DNA of 64,000 nt from Flavobacteriales bacterium UBA6057. Lineage in GTDB: Bacteria; Bacteroidota; Bacteroidia; Flavobacteriales_G; Salibacteraceae. A model generated the notes under the pieces. It was not told the origin of the DNA, did not search any database, and saw only the letters and a list, made by a program, of their open reading frames with translations. The DNA lies in the NCBI GenBank assembly GCA_002428995.1, contig DIYJ01000014.1, positions 197,247 through 261,246 on the forward strand, in the 5' to 3' direction. A program made the translations under genes and the position numbers. Shown here piece after piece: positions 33,265-42,577 of the stretch (position 1 is its first letter; every line of letters begins with the position of its first letter).

Positions 33265-33662
33265 TGAATACCCTGGATGTAGATATCAACAGAATACAGA
33301 TTCTTGCCATTGGCGGGAGTGTGCTGTTCATCCTGTTCATTCTGTATCAGATTCGCGCTAAGCGCCTGCGAGAAGACTACTCACTGATCTGGTTATTTTT
33401 TGGAGGGGTGTTCCTCTTCTTTTCATGCTGGCGAGAAAGTCTGGATTACCTGTCATATTTAGTCGGAGTGGCTTATCCTCCGGCCACCATTTTCATCCTG
33501 TTCATCATGGTCCTGTTCATGATCGTGATCCAGTTTTCCATCATCATCACCAAGCAATCCAATCAGCTGCTTCGCCTGGCCCAGGAAGTGGGGCGCCTTA
33601 AGCAGAAGGTAGAAGAGCAGGAGGATAAGGATAAGAAGCAAAGGCTTGAGAAAGCTGCATGA
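33264..33662 (+). CDS. DUF2304 membrane protein
   Basis: The 132-residue product has three membrane helices (about residues 9-28, 41-58 and 68-90) and a C-terminal coiled coil (LLRLAQEVGRLKQKVEEQED). It matches the DUF2304 pattern (YSLIWLFFGGVFLFFSCWRE). Such proteins regularly follow DPM1-like GT2 genes, and a role as membrane partner or anchor for the soluble GT2 is reasonable. It overlaps both neighbours. Confidence 0.8.
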   Translation: MNTLDVDINRIQILAIGGSVLFILFILYQIRAKRLREDYSLIWLFFGGVFLFFSCWRESLDYLSYLVGVAYPPATIFILFIMVLFMIVIQFSIIITKQSNQLLRLAQEVGRLKQKVEEQEDKDKKQRLEKAA

Positions 33663-34750
33663 AAATCCTTTTTGTTCTCGAATACTATCCTCCCTATTTG
33701 GGAGGAGTTGAAAAGCTGTTTGCACTTCTCACCAGCGCATTGGCCAGGGAAGGTCATCAAGTGGTCGTGCTCACTGCCGATTATTCAGGTAACCTTCCGC
33801 CCAGAGAGGAAAAGAACGGAGTGGAAGTGCATCGAATTCGAGTCAGAAACCGCTTCCTTTTCACCCTCCAATGCCTGCCCTTAGCCTTGAGACTGGCAAA
33901 ATCTGCCGACCTCATACACACGACCTCCTACAATGCGGGGTTTCCATCTTTTTTGGTGGGGCTACTGCGCAGGAAAAAAGTCCTCATCACCTTTCACGAG
34001 TACTGGGGAAAGAACTGGTTCCATCTACCCTTTCTGAAGACCCATGAACGGTGGCTGTTTTTCCTCTACGAGCGCTTGCTCAGCATCCTCCCCTTTCACC
34101 AGGTTGTTGCCGTAAGTGACTTCACTGCGAAACGATTGAAAGAGGCTGCAGGCATGAAGCGGGTGGTGAGGATCTACAACGGCATGATCCCGAAGTCCAG
34201 TCAGCAAAACCATGAACAACCCGGAACAACACCCCATTCCTTTCTCTTTGTCGGGCGTTTGGGGGTTTCCAAAGGGATCGACATTTTGGTGAATTCTGCG
34301 GTCGAATACCTGCGCACCAATGATGCGAGGTTCACATTCATTGTGGCCAAGCAGCCGCTGTTCATGCTGGAGTTTATCCGAAGCGCCTTCCAGGCCAGAG
34401 GGCTCCAGGAAAAGCTGACCATCCTTCATGAGGTGGATGACGAGGAGTTGGTCGCTCGCATGAAAAGCGCTACAGCAGTGGTGGTTCCGTCCTATTCTGA
34501 AGGCTTTGGCTTCGTGGCTGCCGAAGCCTGTGCGCTGGATGTTCCGGTCATTCACTCGGGCCGAGGTTCTCTCAACGAAGTAGTCTCAGGAAAAACCATT
34601 GAGATGAAAAGCTACACTGCCAGTGATTTGAAAAACGCATTGGAGGATGCAGCCGCGGGGCGGTTTACTGTGTCGCCAAAAAAGATGTTTGCCATGGAGG
34701 CCACTACCGAGGCGTACACCGAAGCGTATCGAAGGCTCATCAACCCTTAA
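33659..34750 (+). CDS. GT4-family glycosyltransferase
   Basis: The 363-residue product is a GT-B enzyme: N-terminal domain starting MKILFVLEYYPPYLGGVEKL, and C-terminal donor-binding domain with FVGRLGVSKGIDIL and the EX7E region SYSEGFGFVAAEACALDVPV. It would transfer a sugar from a nucleotide donor to a growing glycan at the cytoplasmic membrane face. It overlaps the DUF2304 gene by 4 bases and its 3' end overlaps the convergent GT4 gene by 11 bases. Confidence 0.85.
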   Translation: MKILFVLEYYPPYLGGVEKLFALLTSALAREGHQVVVLTADYSGNLPPREEKNGVEVHRIRVRNRFLFTLQCLPLALRLAKSADLIHTTSYNAGFPSFLVGLLRRKKVLITFHEYWGKNWFHLPFLKTHERWLFFLYERLLSILPFHQVVAVSDFTAKRLKEAAGMKRVVRIYNGMIPKSSQQNHEQPGTTPHSFLFVGRLGVSKGIDILVNSAVEYLRTNDARFTFIVAKQPLFMLEFIRSAFQARGLQEKLTILHEVDDEELVARMKSATAVVVPSYSEGFGFVAAEACALDVPVIHSGRGSLNEVVSGKTIEMKSYTASDLKNALEDAAAGRFTVSPKKMFAMEATTEAYTEAYRRLINP

Positions 34751-35798
34751 AACAACGCTCCTCCAGTGCAGCGACAAAGTGCGCCCAATCAAATGCCTTC
34801 TGGCGCTCTACTCCCTTTTGGATCAACTCCGTTCTCAATTGCTCATCGTTGAAAAGGCGCTTCATGGCCTCTGCAATGGCATTCATGCTATTCGGATCGA
34901 TCGTTAATGCATGGCTATTGGCGAGCTCCTTCATGGAGCCGAGATCGGACGTGATGACCGGGCAGCCAGCTGACATGGCCTCCAGAATGGGAAAGCCGAA
35001 GCCCTCGTACATCGAAACATAGGTGAGGGCAAGTGCGTTCGCGTAGAGCCATTGCAAGCGCTCAGGCTTTACAAAACCAAGGTTCACCATGCGATGCGCG
35101 ACCGTGCTCGCTGCAATTCGATCCTTCAGCGACTCTTTCCAACCCTCGGGTCCGGCAAAGACGAGCAGGGTTTCATCGTCCTCTTGGGCGAAGCGCTCGA
35201 AAGCCTGGATCAAACCGCCCAGGTTCTTGCGCGGCTCAGCTGTTCCAACAGACAGGAAGAACCGGCTTCCGGGAAGCTCCACCTTCTCCATCTCACTGCT
35301 TGCAGGTGCAAAGCCTGGATAGATTTGGTGAACCTTCTGCGATGCATCTCTACCAAGGAATCGACCTAAGTCAGCTTGCGTTTGCTGAGATATGGCAATC
35401 ACCGCTACACTCTGATTCAGTGCCCGTTTCAACAGCAGTTTGTGCCCGATGACGGAAGTCAAACGGTGATACTCCGGAAAATAGATAGGAGTAAGATCAT
35501 GGATGATGGTGCACTTTTTGGCTTCTGGAAACAGACCAAAGGCTCCAAGGTGTGAGGGATCAATAATCCAGTCCAACTCAGGAAGCCGGGCTCCCATCAG
35601 CCAACGCCTGGGATCTACGTAGCTCTCCGCGTAAGCCGGAATGGTGAGCTGTGGAAGATCACTTTCAACAGGCTCCGAGCCCACGAGGTAATAGTCTTGT
35701 CGACCATGTTCGGCCAGAGCGGAAGCGAGCTGCCGGGTAAACTGGTGAATCCCCGCTTGCTGTGCAATCCATGGTTTTATGAGCAGCCCTACTTTCAT
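34740..35798 (-). CDS. GT4-family glycosyltransferase (minus strand)
   Basis: The 352-residue product begins MKVGLLIKPWIAQQAGIHQF at the ATG at 35798; a longer form would extend into the upstream GT2 gene. The C-terminal half carries FLSVGTAEPRKNLGGLIQAF and the donor-site EX7E motif SMYEGFGFPILEAMSAGCPV, typical of WbaZ/mannosyl-type GT4 enzymes. It shares one base with the end of the upstream GT2 gene (TGATG) and converges on the preceding GT4. Confidence 0.85.
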   Translation of the reverse strand: MKVGLLIKPWIAQQAGIHQFTRQLASALAEHGRQDYYLVGSEPVESDLPQLTIPAYAESYVDPRRWLMGARLPELDWIIDPSHLGAFGLFPEAKKCTIIHDLTPIYFPEYHRLTSVIGHKLLLKRALNQSVAVIAISQQTQADLGRFLGRDASQKVHQIYPGFAPASSEMEKVELPGSRFFLSVGTAEPRKNLGGLIQAFERFAQEDDETLLVFAGPEGWKESLKDRIAASTVAHRMVNLGFVKPERLQWLYANALALTYVSMYEGFGFPILEAMSAGCPVITSDLGSMKELANSHALTIDPNSMNAIAEAMKRLFNDEQLRTELIQKGVERQKAFDWAHFVAALEERCFKG

Positions 35799-36862
35799 CA
35801 GGCCTCCAGGTTTGATTTTTTGCGCAGCACAATGAACTTCCAAAACCGCTGGATGTCAAACCAAAGGAAGAACACCATTCTGGAAGAGATTTCGCGATGG
35901 GGTCGCACGACTGAGACGCGGTTGTAAAAATCGCTGCGAGCCTCTTGAATCAACCCTCGGTTTTTCACCGCTGTAGAGATGCCTTTCCACATGACTTTCA
36001 GAAACCGCAGGCGCAGCATCACAATGTCGATGACCAACACTGCTGAATATTTCAAAACAAGCCACGGCATGTTCGACCATAATACCGATGGAGGCATAAG
36101 CTTGAACCAGGTATAGAAAATATGCGCCTGAATGGAGGCAAGGTAGTCTACAGAGCGAACCTTGTTGAGGGAGGCACTCACTTTGTGACGAACGATAGCC
36201 TGAGGCTCGTAGAAGCATTCATATCCGGCCAACCAAGCTCTGAGGCCCAGCTCAGCATCTTCGTAACCCACAAAGAAGTGATCATCAAAGTATCCCAGCT
36301 TTTCCAGGCACTGCAAATCGTAGAGGCACGCTCCCGCACATGGGCCTAGTGTGCTTTCCGGCTCGTTGTATTGACCGGCATCTTCTCCAAATCCTTTGGG
36401 GATGATCTCACCCGTGTTCAGCATGAAATGGCCTACGTTATCGAGCTTAGAATCGTCAGCGGCATAGAGCATTTTGCTGGTCACCATGCTGCAACCTTCT
36501 CGTTCAGCCCTGCGCAGCATGGCGGAGAGCCACTGCGGTTCTGCCACCGCATCATTGTTGAGGCAAGCGACCCACTGCTTTCCTTCACTCCGAAGCTGGC
36601 GAAACACCTGATTGTGCGCCTTTCCAAAGCCAAGGTTCTCAGCATTCATCACAACCCTGACCTTCGGCTCCGCATCAAATGCCTCGTGAATCAAGCTCTG
36701 TTCTTTGGGCTCTGAAGCATTGTCCACCAGGATGATTTCGACATCTCCAACGCCCGTTTGATGCAACAAGGACTGCACACACTTCCGGGTATCGTCAAAG
36801 CCATTCCAGTTCAGAACAATGACCGAAACGCCCACACTCCTTATGTTAAAATCCGCCTGCAT
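35798..36862 (-). CDS. GT2-family glycosyltransferase, rhamnosyltransferase-like
   Basis: The 354-residue product has the GT-A start VSVIVLNWNGFDDTRKCVQS, NAENLGFGKAHNQ, LNNDAVAEP (DXD equivalent NDA) and FVGYEDAELGLRAWLAGYE, as in WbbL-type rhamnosyltransferases. A hydrophobic segment near the C-terminus (VLKYSAVLVIDIVML) may anchor it. It is first in a two-gene minus-strand unit inside an otherwise plus-strand locus. Its promoter must lie in the 103-base divergent gap 36863-36965. Confidence 0.85.
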   Translation of the reverse strand: MQADFNIRSVGVSVIVLNWNGFDDTRKCVQSLLHQTGVGDVEIILVDNASEPKEQSLIHEAFDAEPKVRVVMNAENLGFGKAHNQVFRQLRSEGKQWVACLNNDAVAEPQWLSAMLRRAEREGCSMVTSKMLYAADDSKLDNVGHFMLNTGEIIPKGFGEDAGQYNEPESTLGPCAGACLYDLQCLEKLGYFDDHFFVGYEDAELGLRAWLAGYECFYEPQAIVRHKVSASLNKVRSVDYLASIQAHIFYTWFKLMPPSVLWSNMPWLVLKYSAVLVIDIVMLRLRFLKVMWKGISTAVKNRGLIQEARSDFYNRVSVVRPHREISSRMVFFLWFDIQRFWKFIVLRKKSNLEA

Positions 36863-36965
36863 TTCCGGGGGTTAAACCTAGAAAGAACTCTCACGCATGA
36901 ATCATGCTAAATGACATTCCTTAGAACCGCTCGCCACGTTCGCTCTAGGCTTAGTTTCGCCATCT

Positions 36966-39314
36966 TTGCAGACCCGAAAAAGCAAAGGAGAAGCACCACC
37001 CAGCTTGAGAGAATCACAACCATCCCTAAGTGTAAGCATTGATCAGATTAACCGAGGTATTGGGTCACGGATCAATGGCCATACCATCTACTTCGATCGG
37101 TTCTTCCGAGATCTCGAAGTTCAGGGAGTAGCGCTGGCGTCCTCCGATAAGCTTCCTGTTTCAGATCTTCAGCTTGAAGTCGGCAAGCGCTCGTTTCCAT
37201 GCAAGGAAGTGAAGACCGTCAAAGGCGGGTTTCAGGTTTCGCTATCGCTGGGAGAGCTTTCGGAAGTCCCTTCATCGTTTCGCCTTTCTGGTATTCACCC
37301 CGTTTCCAGAGAAAGGCTGCATTCCGAAGCCTTTGAAATGCACTTTTTGTTTGCGCAGGAAGGCGGACTTACTGGTGAGCAATGGTTCGTGCACGCTCAT
37401 CGCATAGCGCAGGAACTGCACGAGTTGAAACAGTCGTGGAGCTGGAAGGTCTCCGCACCATTCCGATGGATTGTTCAAGTGGGGATGGTTGCCAAAGAGC
37501 TCTGGCGAATGCTGCAAGACAGCCTGAGGCACGAGTCGCTGGGCACCACGTTGCAACGCATGACGGACTATGCAATGCATCCTCAGAAATTCAAGGAACT
37601 GGCTGAACCGCCTGAGCTTCGTGCATTGATCCCCATGACACCTCCAGCGCTGATCGAGCCTGAGTCGGCTTCAGAGGTGGCTGAACGCATGCAGGAAATA
37701 GACTTTCTACCACTTATCTCAGTGATCATTCCCGTCTACAACACAAGCGCTGTCTGGCTCGAAGAGTGTTTTCAATCGGTGATGGATCAAACCTATCCGA
37801 ACTGGGAAATCTGCGCTTATGACGATGCCTCTACAAATCAGGAAACACTGGACACTCTCCAGCAGTGGAAAGGCAAAGACTCAAGGGTTCGGATTACCTA
37901 CGGAAAAGAGAATGTGCACATCTCAGAAGCGTGCAATGCCGCAGTCGAAACTTCGAATGGCGAGCTGGTGGCACTGTTGGATCATGATGACACGCTGGCC
38001 ACAAATGCCCTTTGGGAAGTGGTAAAGTGCTGGAACGAGGCTCCGAAAACAGACTTCGTATACAGCGATGAAGACAAGCTGGATGAACAGGGTCGCTATG
38101 TGGAGCCCTATTTCAAATCTGATTTCAATCTGGATCTGCTGCGGTCCAACAACTACATCAACCACCTTTCGGTGTTCACAAGGCGACTGTTTGAAGAGGT
38201 AGGCGGGTTTCGCAAGGGTTTTGAAGGGTCACAGGATCACGACCTCTTTTTACGGATGGCCGAGGCGACCTCGAATTTCGAACACATTCCAAAAGTGCTT
38301 TACCACTGGCGCAAAGTGCCGGGAAGCACCGCTGCAGTTTACGCGGCAAAAAGCTATCCCGAAAAAGCGGCTATCAAGGCTCTGGAAGAGCACCTGGAAC
38401 GCATCGGAGCAAAAGGAAGCGTGGAACGAGGACTTTTCCCCGGAAGCTTCCGACTGAAAAGAGAAATCACCACGAATGGGCTGGTTTCGATCATCATTCC
38501 ATTCCGCGATGAGGTGGAGCTTTTAAAGACCTGCATCGAAAGCATTCGAGCGACCGTGGAATACCCGCGGGTGGAGATTGTGTTGGTGGACAACAACAGC
38601 GAAAAACAGGAAACATTCGACTACCTGAACACCCTGGATTCCAGCATTCAACAAGTCAACTATCCGGGAGCGTTCAACTTTTCAGCCATCAACAACTTCG
38701 CGGCTAAGCAAACGAAAGGAGACTACATCCTGTTTCTGAACAACGACATTGAAGCTCGAAAAACGGGCTGGCTGGAAGCCATGATCGAGCACATTCAGCG
38801 CGAGGAAGTTGGCGCTGTCGGAGCCAAACTCCTGTATCCAGACAAGAGCATTCAACATGCGGGAGTGATCCTCGGAATTGGTGGAATTGCCGGGCACTCT
38901 CACAAATATTTGCCGGGCAACCAGCCGGGTTACTTCATGCGTGCGTCTGTGATCCAAAACCTTTCTGCCTGCACCGCTGCCTGCCTCATGGTTAAGCGCA
39001 GCGTGTTGGAAGAAGTAAAGGGGTTTGACGAAGAGTACCTGAAAGTGGCTTTTAATGATGTGGATCTTTGCCTGAAAGTGAGGCGCGCAGGATATTTGAT
39101 CGTTTATACGCCCTATGCCGAGCTGATTCACCATGAATCAAAGTCCAGAGGAGCCGAAAACACCAGCAAAAAAATAGAACGATTTAACAAAGAAACCGAG
39201 CTCATGAATGAGCGTTGGGGCGGAACTTTGGCACGTGACCCCTATTACAATCCAAACCTGAGCGTGACACACGAAGACTTCCGTTTGAAACAACAAAGCG
39301 CATGGAAAAACTGA
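36966..39314 (+). CDS. Tandem two-domain GT2 glycosyltransferase
   Basis: The 782-residue product has an N-terminal ~230-residue accessory region, then two GT-A domains: the first from about residue 249 (LPLISVIIPVYNTSAVWLEE, LLDHDDT, YSDEDKLDE) and the second from about 505 (LVSIIIPFRDEVELL, LNNDIEA, NDVDLCLKVRRAGY). Such proteins can add two sugars or act as O-antigen chain enzymes. There is no ATG before residue ~125. The TTG at 36966 lies inside a possible -7 box (CATCTTTG), so the in-frame TTG at 37005 is an equally good start. It overlaps the next gene by 13 bases. Confidence 0.8.
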   Translation: MQTRKSKGEAPPSLRESQPSLSVSIDQINRGIGSRINGHTIYFDRFFRDLEVQGVALASSDKLPVSDLQLEVGKRSFPCKEVKTVKGGFQVSLSLGELSEVPSSFRLSGIHPVSRERLHSEAFEMHFLFAQEGGLTGEQWFVHAHRIAQELHELKQSWSWKVSAPFRWIVQVGMVAKELWRMLQDSLRHESLGTTLQRMTDYAMHPQKFKELAEPPELRALIPMTPPALIEPESASEVAERMQEIDFLPLISVIIPVYNTSAVWLEECFQSVMDQTYPNWEICAYDDASTNQETLDTLQQWKGKDSRVRITYGKENVHISEACNAAVETSNGELVALLDHDDTLATNALWEVVKCWNEAPKTDFVYSDEDKLDEQGRYVEPYFKSDFNLDLLRSNNYINHLSVFTRRLFEEVGGFRKGFEGSQDHDLFLRMAEATSNFEHIPKVLYHWRKVPGSTAAVYAAKSYPEKAAIKALEEHLERIGAKGSVERGLFPGSFRLKREITTNGLVSIIIPFRDEVELLKTCIESIRATVEYPRVEIVLVDNNSEKQETFDYLNTLDSSIQQVNYPGAFNFSAINNFAAKQTKGDYILFLNNDIEARKTGWLEAMIEHIQREEVGAVGAKLLYPDKSIQHAGVILGIGGIAGHSHKYLPGNQPGYFMRASVIQNLSACTAACLMVKRSVLEEVKGFDEEYLKVAFNDVDLCLKVRRAGYLIVYTPYAELIHHESKSRGAENTSKKIERFNKETELMNERWGGTLARDPYYNPNLSVTHEDFRLKQQSAWKN

Positions 39315-40978
39315 ACAACTCAGGAGTCATAGCGCTGAATAAGCCCGTGAAGGCCGGCCAAGCTCCAAAAACGGTTGTGGTGGTAGGAGTATCCAACAGC
39401 GGAGCTTCCCTGATGGCTGAGGTATTGAGCTCACTGGGGATCTATTTCAATTCAGAACCGGGAAAGCCCGCGTATCAGGACGGTGAGCTCACACGAGCCA
39501 TGGAAGCACGAAACGCGCAAGGGTTTCAGAAACTGATCAAGCAGCGAAGTGCTAACCATGAGCACTGGGGCTGGAAGCTGCCTTCCAGTTTCGATGCGTT
39601 GAAGAACCTTCTTCCCATGGGGGATGAGCGTGGAAAATGGACCTGGAAGCGCACGTCTTCTGCGGAATCCTTGAATGGAATCCTTTCCCAACTGCGCAAC
39701 CCTCACCTGATTGTGATGTTGCGGAATCCATTGGCCATCGTGCAACAAAACAGCACTCCCGAAAACGGAGACGAGCTTCATTTTTTGGAGCGATCGCTCG
39801 ACATTCAGGATAGAACGCTCCTGTTCCTTAAGCAGTGCAAAACACCAACGCTGCTCGTTCCTTACGAAGACCTGGCTGGCAAACGCGAACAGATCATTAC
39901 CCGCGTTACTGAGTTCCTCAATTTGTCCGCAGATCAAGCAAAGGAAGCCTCCAGGCGCATCGCCAGCGGGCAGGTTCAAAGTCTGGGCAATGCTACCGCT
40001 CCAGACATCAAGAGCCAGCTGTTGATCAGCTCAAAACACGTCATTCACGGGCAGGTGAAACTTGCCGGACAAGGCGACAAACCCTTGAAGCTGAGGTTGA
40101 AGATCGAAACTCCGGGTACCGATCCGGCCAGGACTTCACCCTTGCAATCCACGGACCTACCGCTCGACTTAAAGCCTTTGCTACGCACCAAGGGCATGCA
40201 TCGGGTCACCATTGAAGAGCCGGCTTCCAACATGGCATTGGCCAACAGCCCCTTTCTTCTGTACCACGGGCAGCCCAAGCAGAAGCCTTCCAAGCTCTTT
40301 TTTGCACATGTTCCAAAAACTGCGGGCACCTCTTTTCGCCTGATGCTTGAAAAGCTTTTCACTGACGAAGAGATTTTCCCGAACAAGCATGAGATCAAGG
40401 AAAACGGAGGTTATCCGCCTTTGACGAACATCAACCACCTTTCGTTTGCGCGGCTCGAAAGCCTGAAACTGATCAATGGTCACTACACTTCCGCGGCTTA
40501 TCAGGCACTGCCTTACCGGCTGAATGTGGCCATCTTTGTTCGCAAGCCTCAGGACCGGCTTCTGTCTAACCTGCGCCACTTCAAAGCGCTCGACCCAGCC
40601 TGTGCTGACATGAGCCTGGAGGAGGTTTTTCTGGCTCGCAGGAAACACCTTGAGCATTTGCAGATCCGCTTTGTAGACGAGCGGCTGACCAAAGACCCCG
40701 GCTTTGAAAGCATGGACCGATCAACCTTTGAACAGCGCATTCAAGCTGCGCTTCAAAACATTCGGTTCATTGGAATCACCGAGGAATTCAACGACTCGAT
40801 AAAGCTGTTCCAGAAGGAGTTCAAGATCAAGTTGCCCAAACCGATACGCGCCAACGAGCGCAGATCAAACGATCCCGTCACACCCAGTCTGAAGCTATTG
40901 ATAGAGCAGGCGACTGAACGGGAAGACTGGTTCTATGAACTGGTCGTCAAGGAGTTTCAAAAACGTTTGAATGCGTGA
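39302..40978 (+). CDS. Two-domain sulfotransferase-like protein
   Basis: The 558-residue product holds two P-loop sulfotransferase-like halves. The N-terminal half has a degenerate PAPS loop (VVGVSNSGASLMAEVLSSLG, residues ~22-41), a 3'-phosphate motif LIVMLRNPLAIVQQNS and the YEDLAG helix. The C-terminal half starts near residue 333 with the clean motif FFAHVPKTAGTSFRLMLEKL and has VAIFVRKPQDRLLSNLRHF. A ~90-residue beta-rich linker joins them. It would transfer sulfate from PAPS to the glycan; the C-terminal half is the more likely active one. It overlaps both neighbours. Confidence 0.75.
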   Translation: MEKLNNSGVIALNKPVKAGQAPKTVVVVGVSNSGASLMAEVLSSLGIYFNSEPGKPAYQDGELTRAMEARNAQGFQKLIKQRSANHEHWGWKLPSSFDALKNLLPMGDERGKWTWKRTSSAESLNGILSQLRNPHLIVMLRNPLAIVQQNSTPENGDELHFLERSLDIQDRTLLFLKQCKTPTLLVPYEDLAGKREQIITRVTEFLNLSADQAKEASRRIASGQVQSLGNATAPDIKSQLLISSKHVIHGQVKLAGQGDKPLKLRLKIETPGTDPARTSPLQSTDLPLDLKPLLRTKGMHRVTIEEPASNMALANSPFLLYHGQPKQKPSKLFFAHVPKTAGTSFRLMLEKLFTDEEIFPNKHEIKENGGYPPLTNINHLSFARLESLKLINGHYTSAAYQALPYRLNVAIFVRKPQDRLLSNLRHFKALDPACADMSLEEVFLARRKHLEHLQIRFVDERLTKDPGFESMDRSTFEQRIQAALQNIRFIGITEEFNDSIKLFQKEFKIKLPKPIRANERRSNDPVTPSLKLLIEQATEREDWFYELVVKEFQKRLNA

Positions 40979-41756
40979 TACAGCGACTATATCTACCTCT
41001 CAGCTGAGGCTTGAGCGAATTTGGGTGCTGGCCAAGACAGATTTTGTCCAGCGCTACTATGGTTCGGGGCTTGGGCTGATCTGGGCGTTGCTCAATCCGC
41101 TGTTGCGCATCATCGTTTATTACCTCGCCTTTACCTACCTCATTTACCGCGATGCCAGCGCAGACTTTATCCTCTACCTCTTTCTGGGGCTGATGATCTG
41201 GCAATACTTTTCTGAAAACACCAACAAAGGCTTGCGCCTTCTGAAGGCCAAGAAATACCTAGTGCAAAACGTGGAGATCAACAAGGTCGACATCTACCTG
41301 TCTTCAGCGCTCAGCACTTCGTTTTCTTTTTTCCTCAATGTAGTGGTCTACTTCATTTTTGCCGCCTTTTTTGATGTTCAATACTCCATACGACTGCTCA
41401 CATTGCTGCCCGTTTTTGTCATTCTCTACTTGATTGTTGTTGGGGTTTCCATGTTGCTTTCATGCGTGTTCCTCTACTTCAAGGATTTGCAGCACCTGTG
41501 GGACATTATTCTACTGGTCGGCATGTGGTCGCTTCCCATTTTTTGGGACTACAACATCATTCTGGAAGAATACCAAATCCTGCTCTACGGAAACCCGCTC
41601 ACGGGATTGCTGATCAACACTCGCTATGCGATGTTGTATGATTCACCGATCGATTGGATGTTGATGGGTTATGACCTTCTTTACGCTCTCATCATCGTGG
41701 CGCTAGGCCTTCTTGCTCTTGAGAAATTTTCACACAAAGCGGTAGAAACGCAATGA
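40971..41756 (+). CDS. wzm: ABC-2 type polysaccharide export permease (Wzm-like)
   Basis: The 261-residue product has an N-terminal amphipathic segment and six membrane helices, with the ABC-2 signature near YYGSGLGLIWALLNPLLRII. It is coupled by an ATGA overlap to the ATPase gene, the normal wzm-wzt pair. It would form the channel that moves a lipid-linked glycan across the inner membrane. It starts 8 bases inside the sulfotransferase gene. Confidence 0.88.
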   Translation: MRDTATISTSQLRLERIWVLAKTDFVQRYYGSGLGLIWALLNPLLRIIVYYLAFTYLIYRDASADFILYLFLGLMIWQYFSENTNKGLRLLKAKKYLVQNVEINKVDIYLSSALSTSFSFFLNVVVYFIFAAFFDVQYSIRLLTLLPVFVILYLIVVGVSMLLSCVFLYFKDLQHLWDIILLVGMWSLPIFWDYNIILEEYQILLYGNPLTGLLINTRYAMLYDSPIDWMLMGYDLLYALIIVALGLLALEKFSHKAVETQ

Positions 41757-42538
41757 TGAAGCGATCGGACATAGCGATATCTCTGAAGAATGTCTCGAAG
41801 ACTTACCGCGTTTCTGACATTCGTTCGGAGACCTTGAGAGATCGGCTTGCACAGGTGGTGATGGGTGGCTCTTCCCGTAAAATAGAGGCGCTTAAAAACA
41901 TCAACCTGGACATCTACAAGGGTGAGTTTTTTGGAATCATTGGGCACAACGGCAGCGGGAAGTCTACGCTGATCAACATCATGAGCAAGGCCATTCCGCC
42001 TGATAAAGGTGGAACGGTAATCAGAAATGGAAACTACATCCGGCTCAGCTTAGGCATGGGTTTCAACCCTGAGTTGACAGCTCGACAAAACATCATGGTC
42101 AATGCCTCGATTCTAGGCCTGTCCATGCGTGAGATCAAAAGCCGAACACCAGAAATCATTGCCTTTGCAGAGCTTGAGAACTTTGTGGATACCCAAATCA
42201 AGTTCTTCTCAAAGGGAATGAAAGCTCGCCTGGCTTTTGCGGTGGCAGTGCATGCTCAGGCAGACATTCTTTTCATGGATGAGTTTTTTGGCGGAGTGGG
42301 AGACGAGCGTTTCAAGGAAAAAGCAGACACCGTGTTCAAAGAGCAACTCCTGAAAAACAGAACGATTGTTCATGTAAGCCATTCGCTGAAAAACATCCAG
42401 GAATACTGCGAGCGGGTGCTGGTACTCGACCATGGTATGCCTATTGCTCTTGAAGAACCCGCCAAGGCCATCGAAGTGTATCGAAACGAAGTGATCAAAA
42501 AGAAGCTCCAAACCCGCCCAAACCCCCAAAATACTTAA
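41753..42538 (+). CDS. wzt: ABC polysaccharide exporter ATPase (Wzt-like, no carbohydrate-binding domain)
   Basis: The 261-residue product is a single nucleotide-binding domain. Walker A is GHNGSGKST (64-72), the signature is FFSKGMKARLAFAVA, and Walker B is ILFMDE (172-177). The D-loop reads DEFFGGVGDERF, one residue longer than the common DEvLavGDaeF. The protein stops after the ATPase domain, so it lacks the C-terminal glycan-binding domain seen in Wzt proteins that recognise a capped chain end. It powers export with the adjacent permease. Confidence 0.88.
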   Translation: MMKRSDIAISLKNVSKTYRVSDIRSETLRDRLAQVVMGGSSRKIEALKNINLDIYKGEFFGIIGHNGSGKSTLINIMSKAIPPDKGGTVIRNGNYIRLSLGMGFNPELTARQNIMVNASILGLSMREIKSRTPEIIAFAELENFVDTQIKFFSKGMKARLAFAVAVHAQADILFMDEFFGGVGDERFKEKADTVFKEQLLKNRTIVHVSHSLKNIQEYCERVLVLDHGMPIALEEPAKAIEVYRNEVIKKKLQTRPNPQNT

Positions 42539-42577
42539 CCCTGCAACCGTCAGGCAAGGTGCCCAACTGCAAACCCT

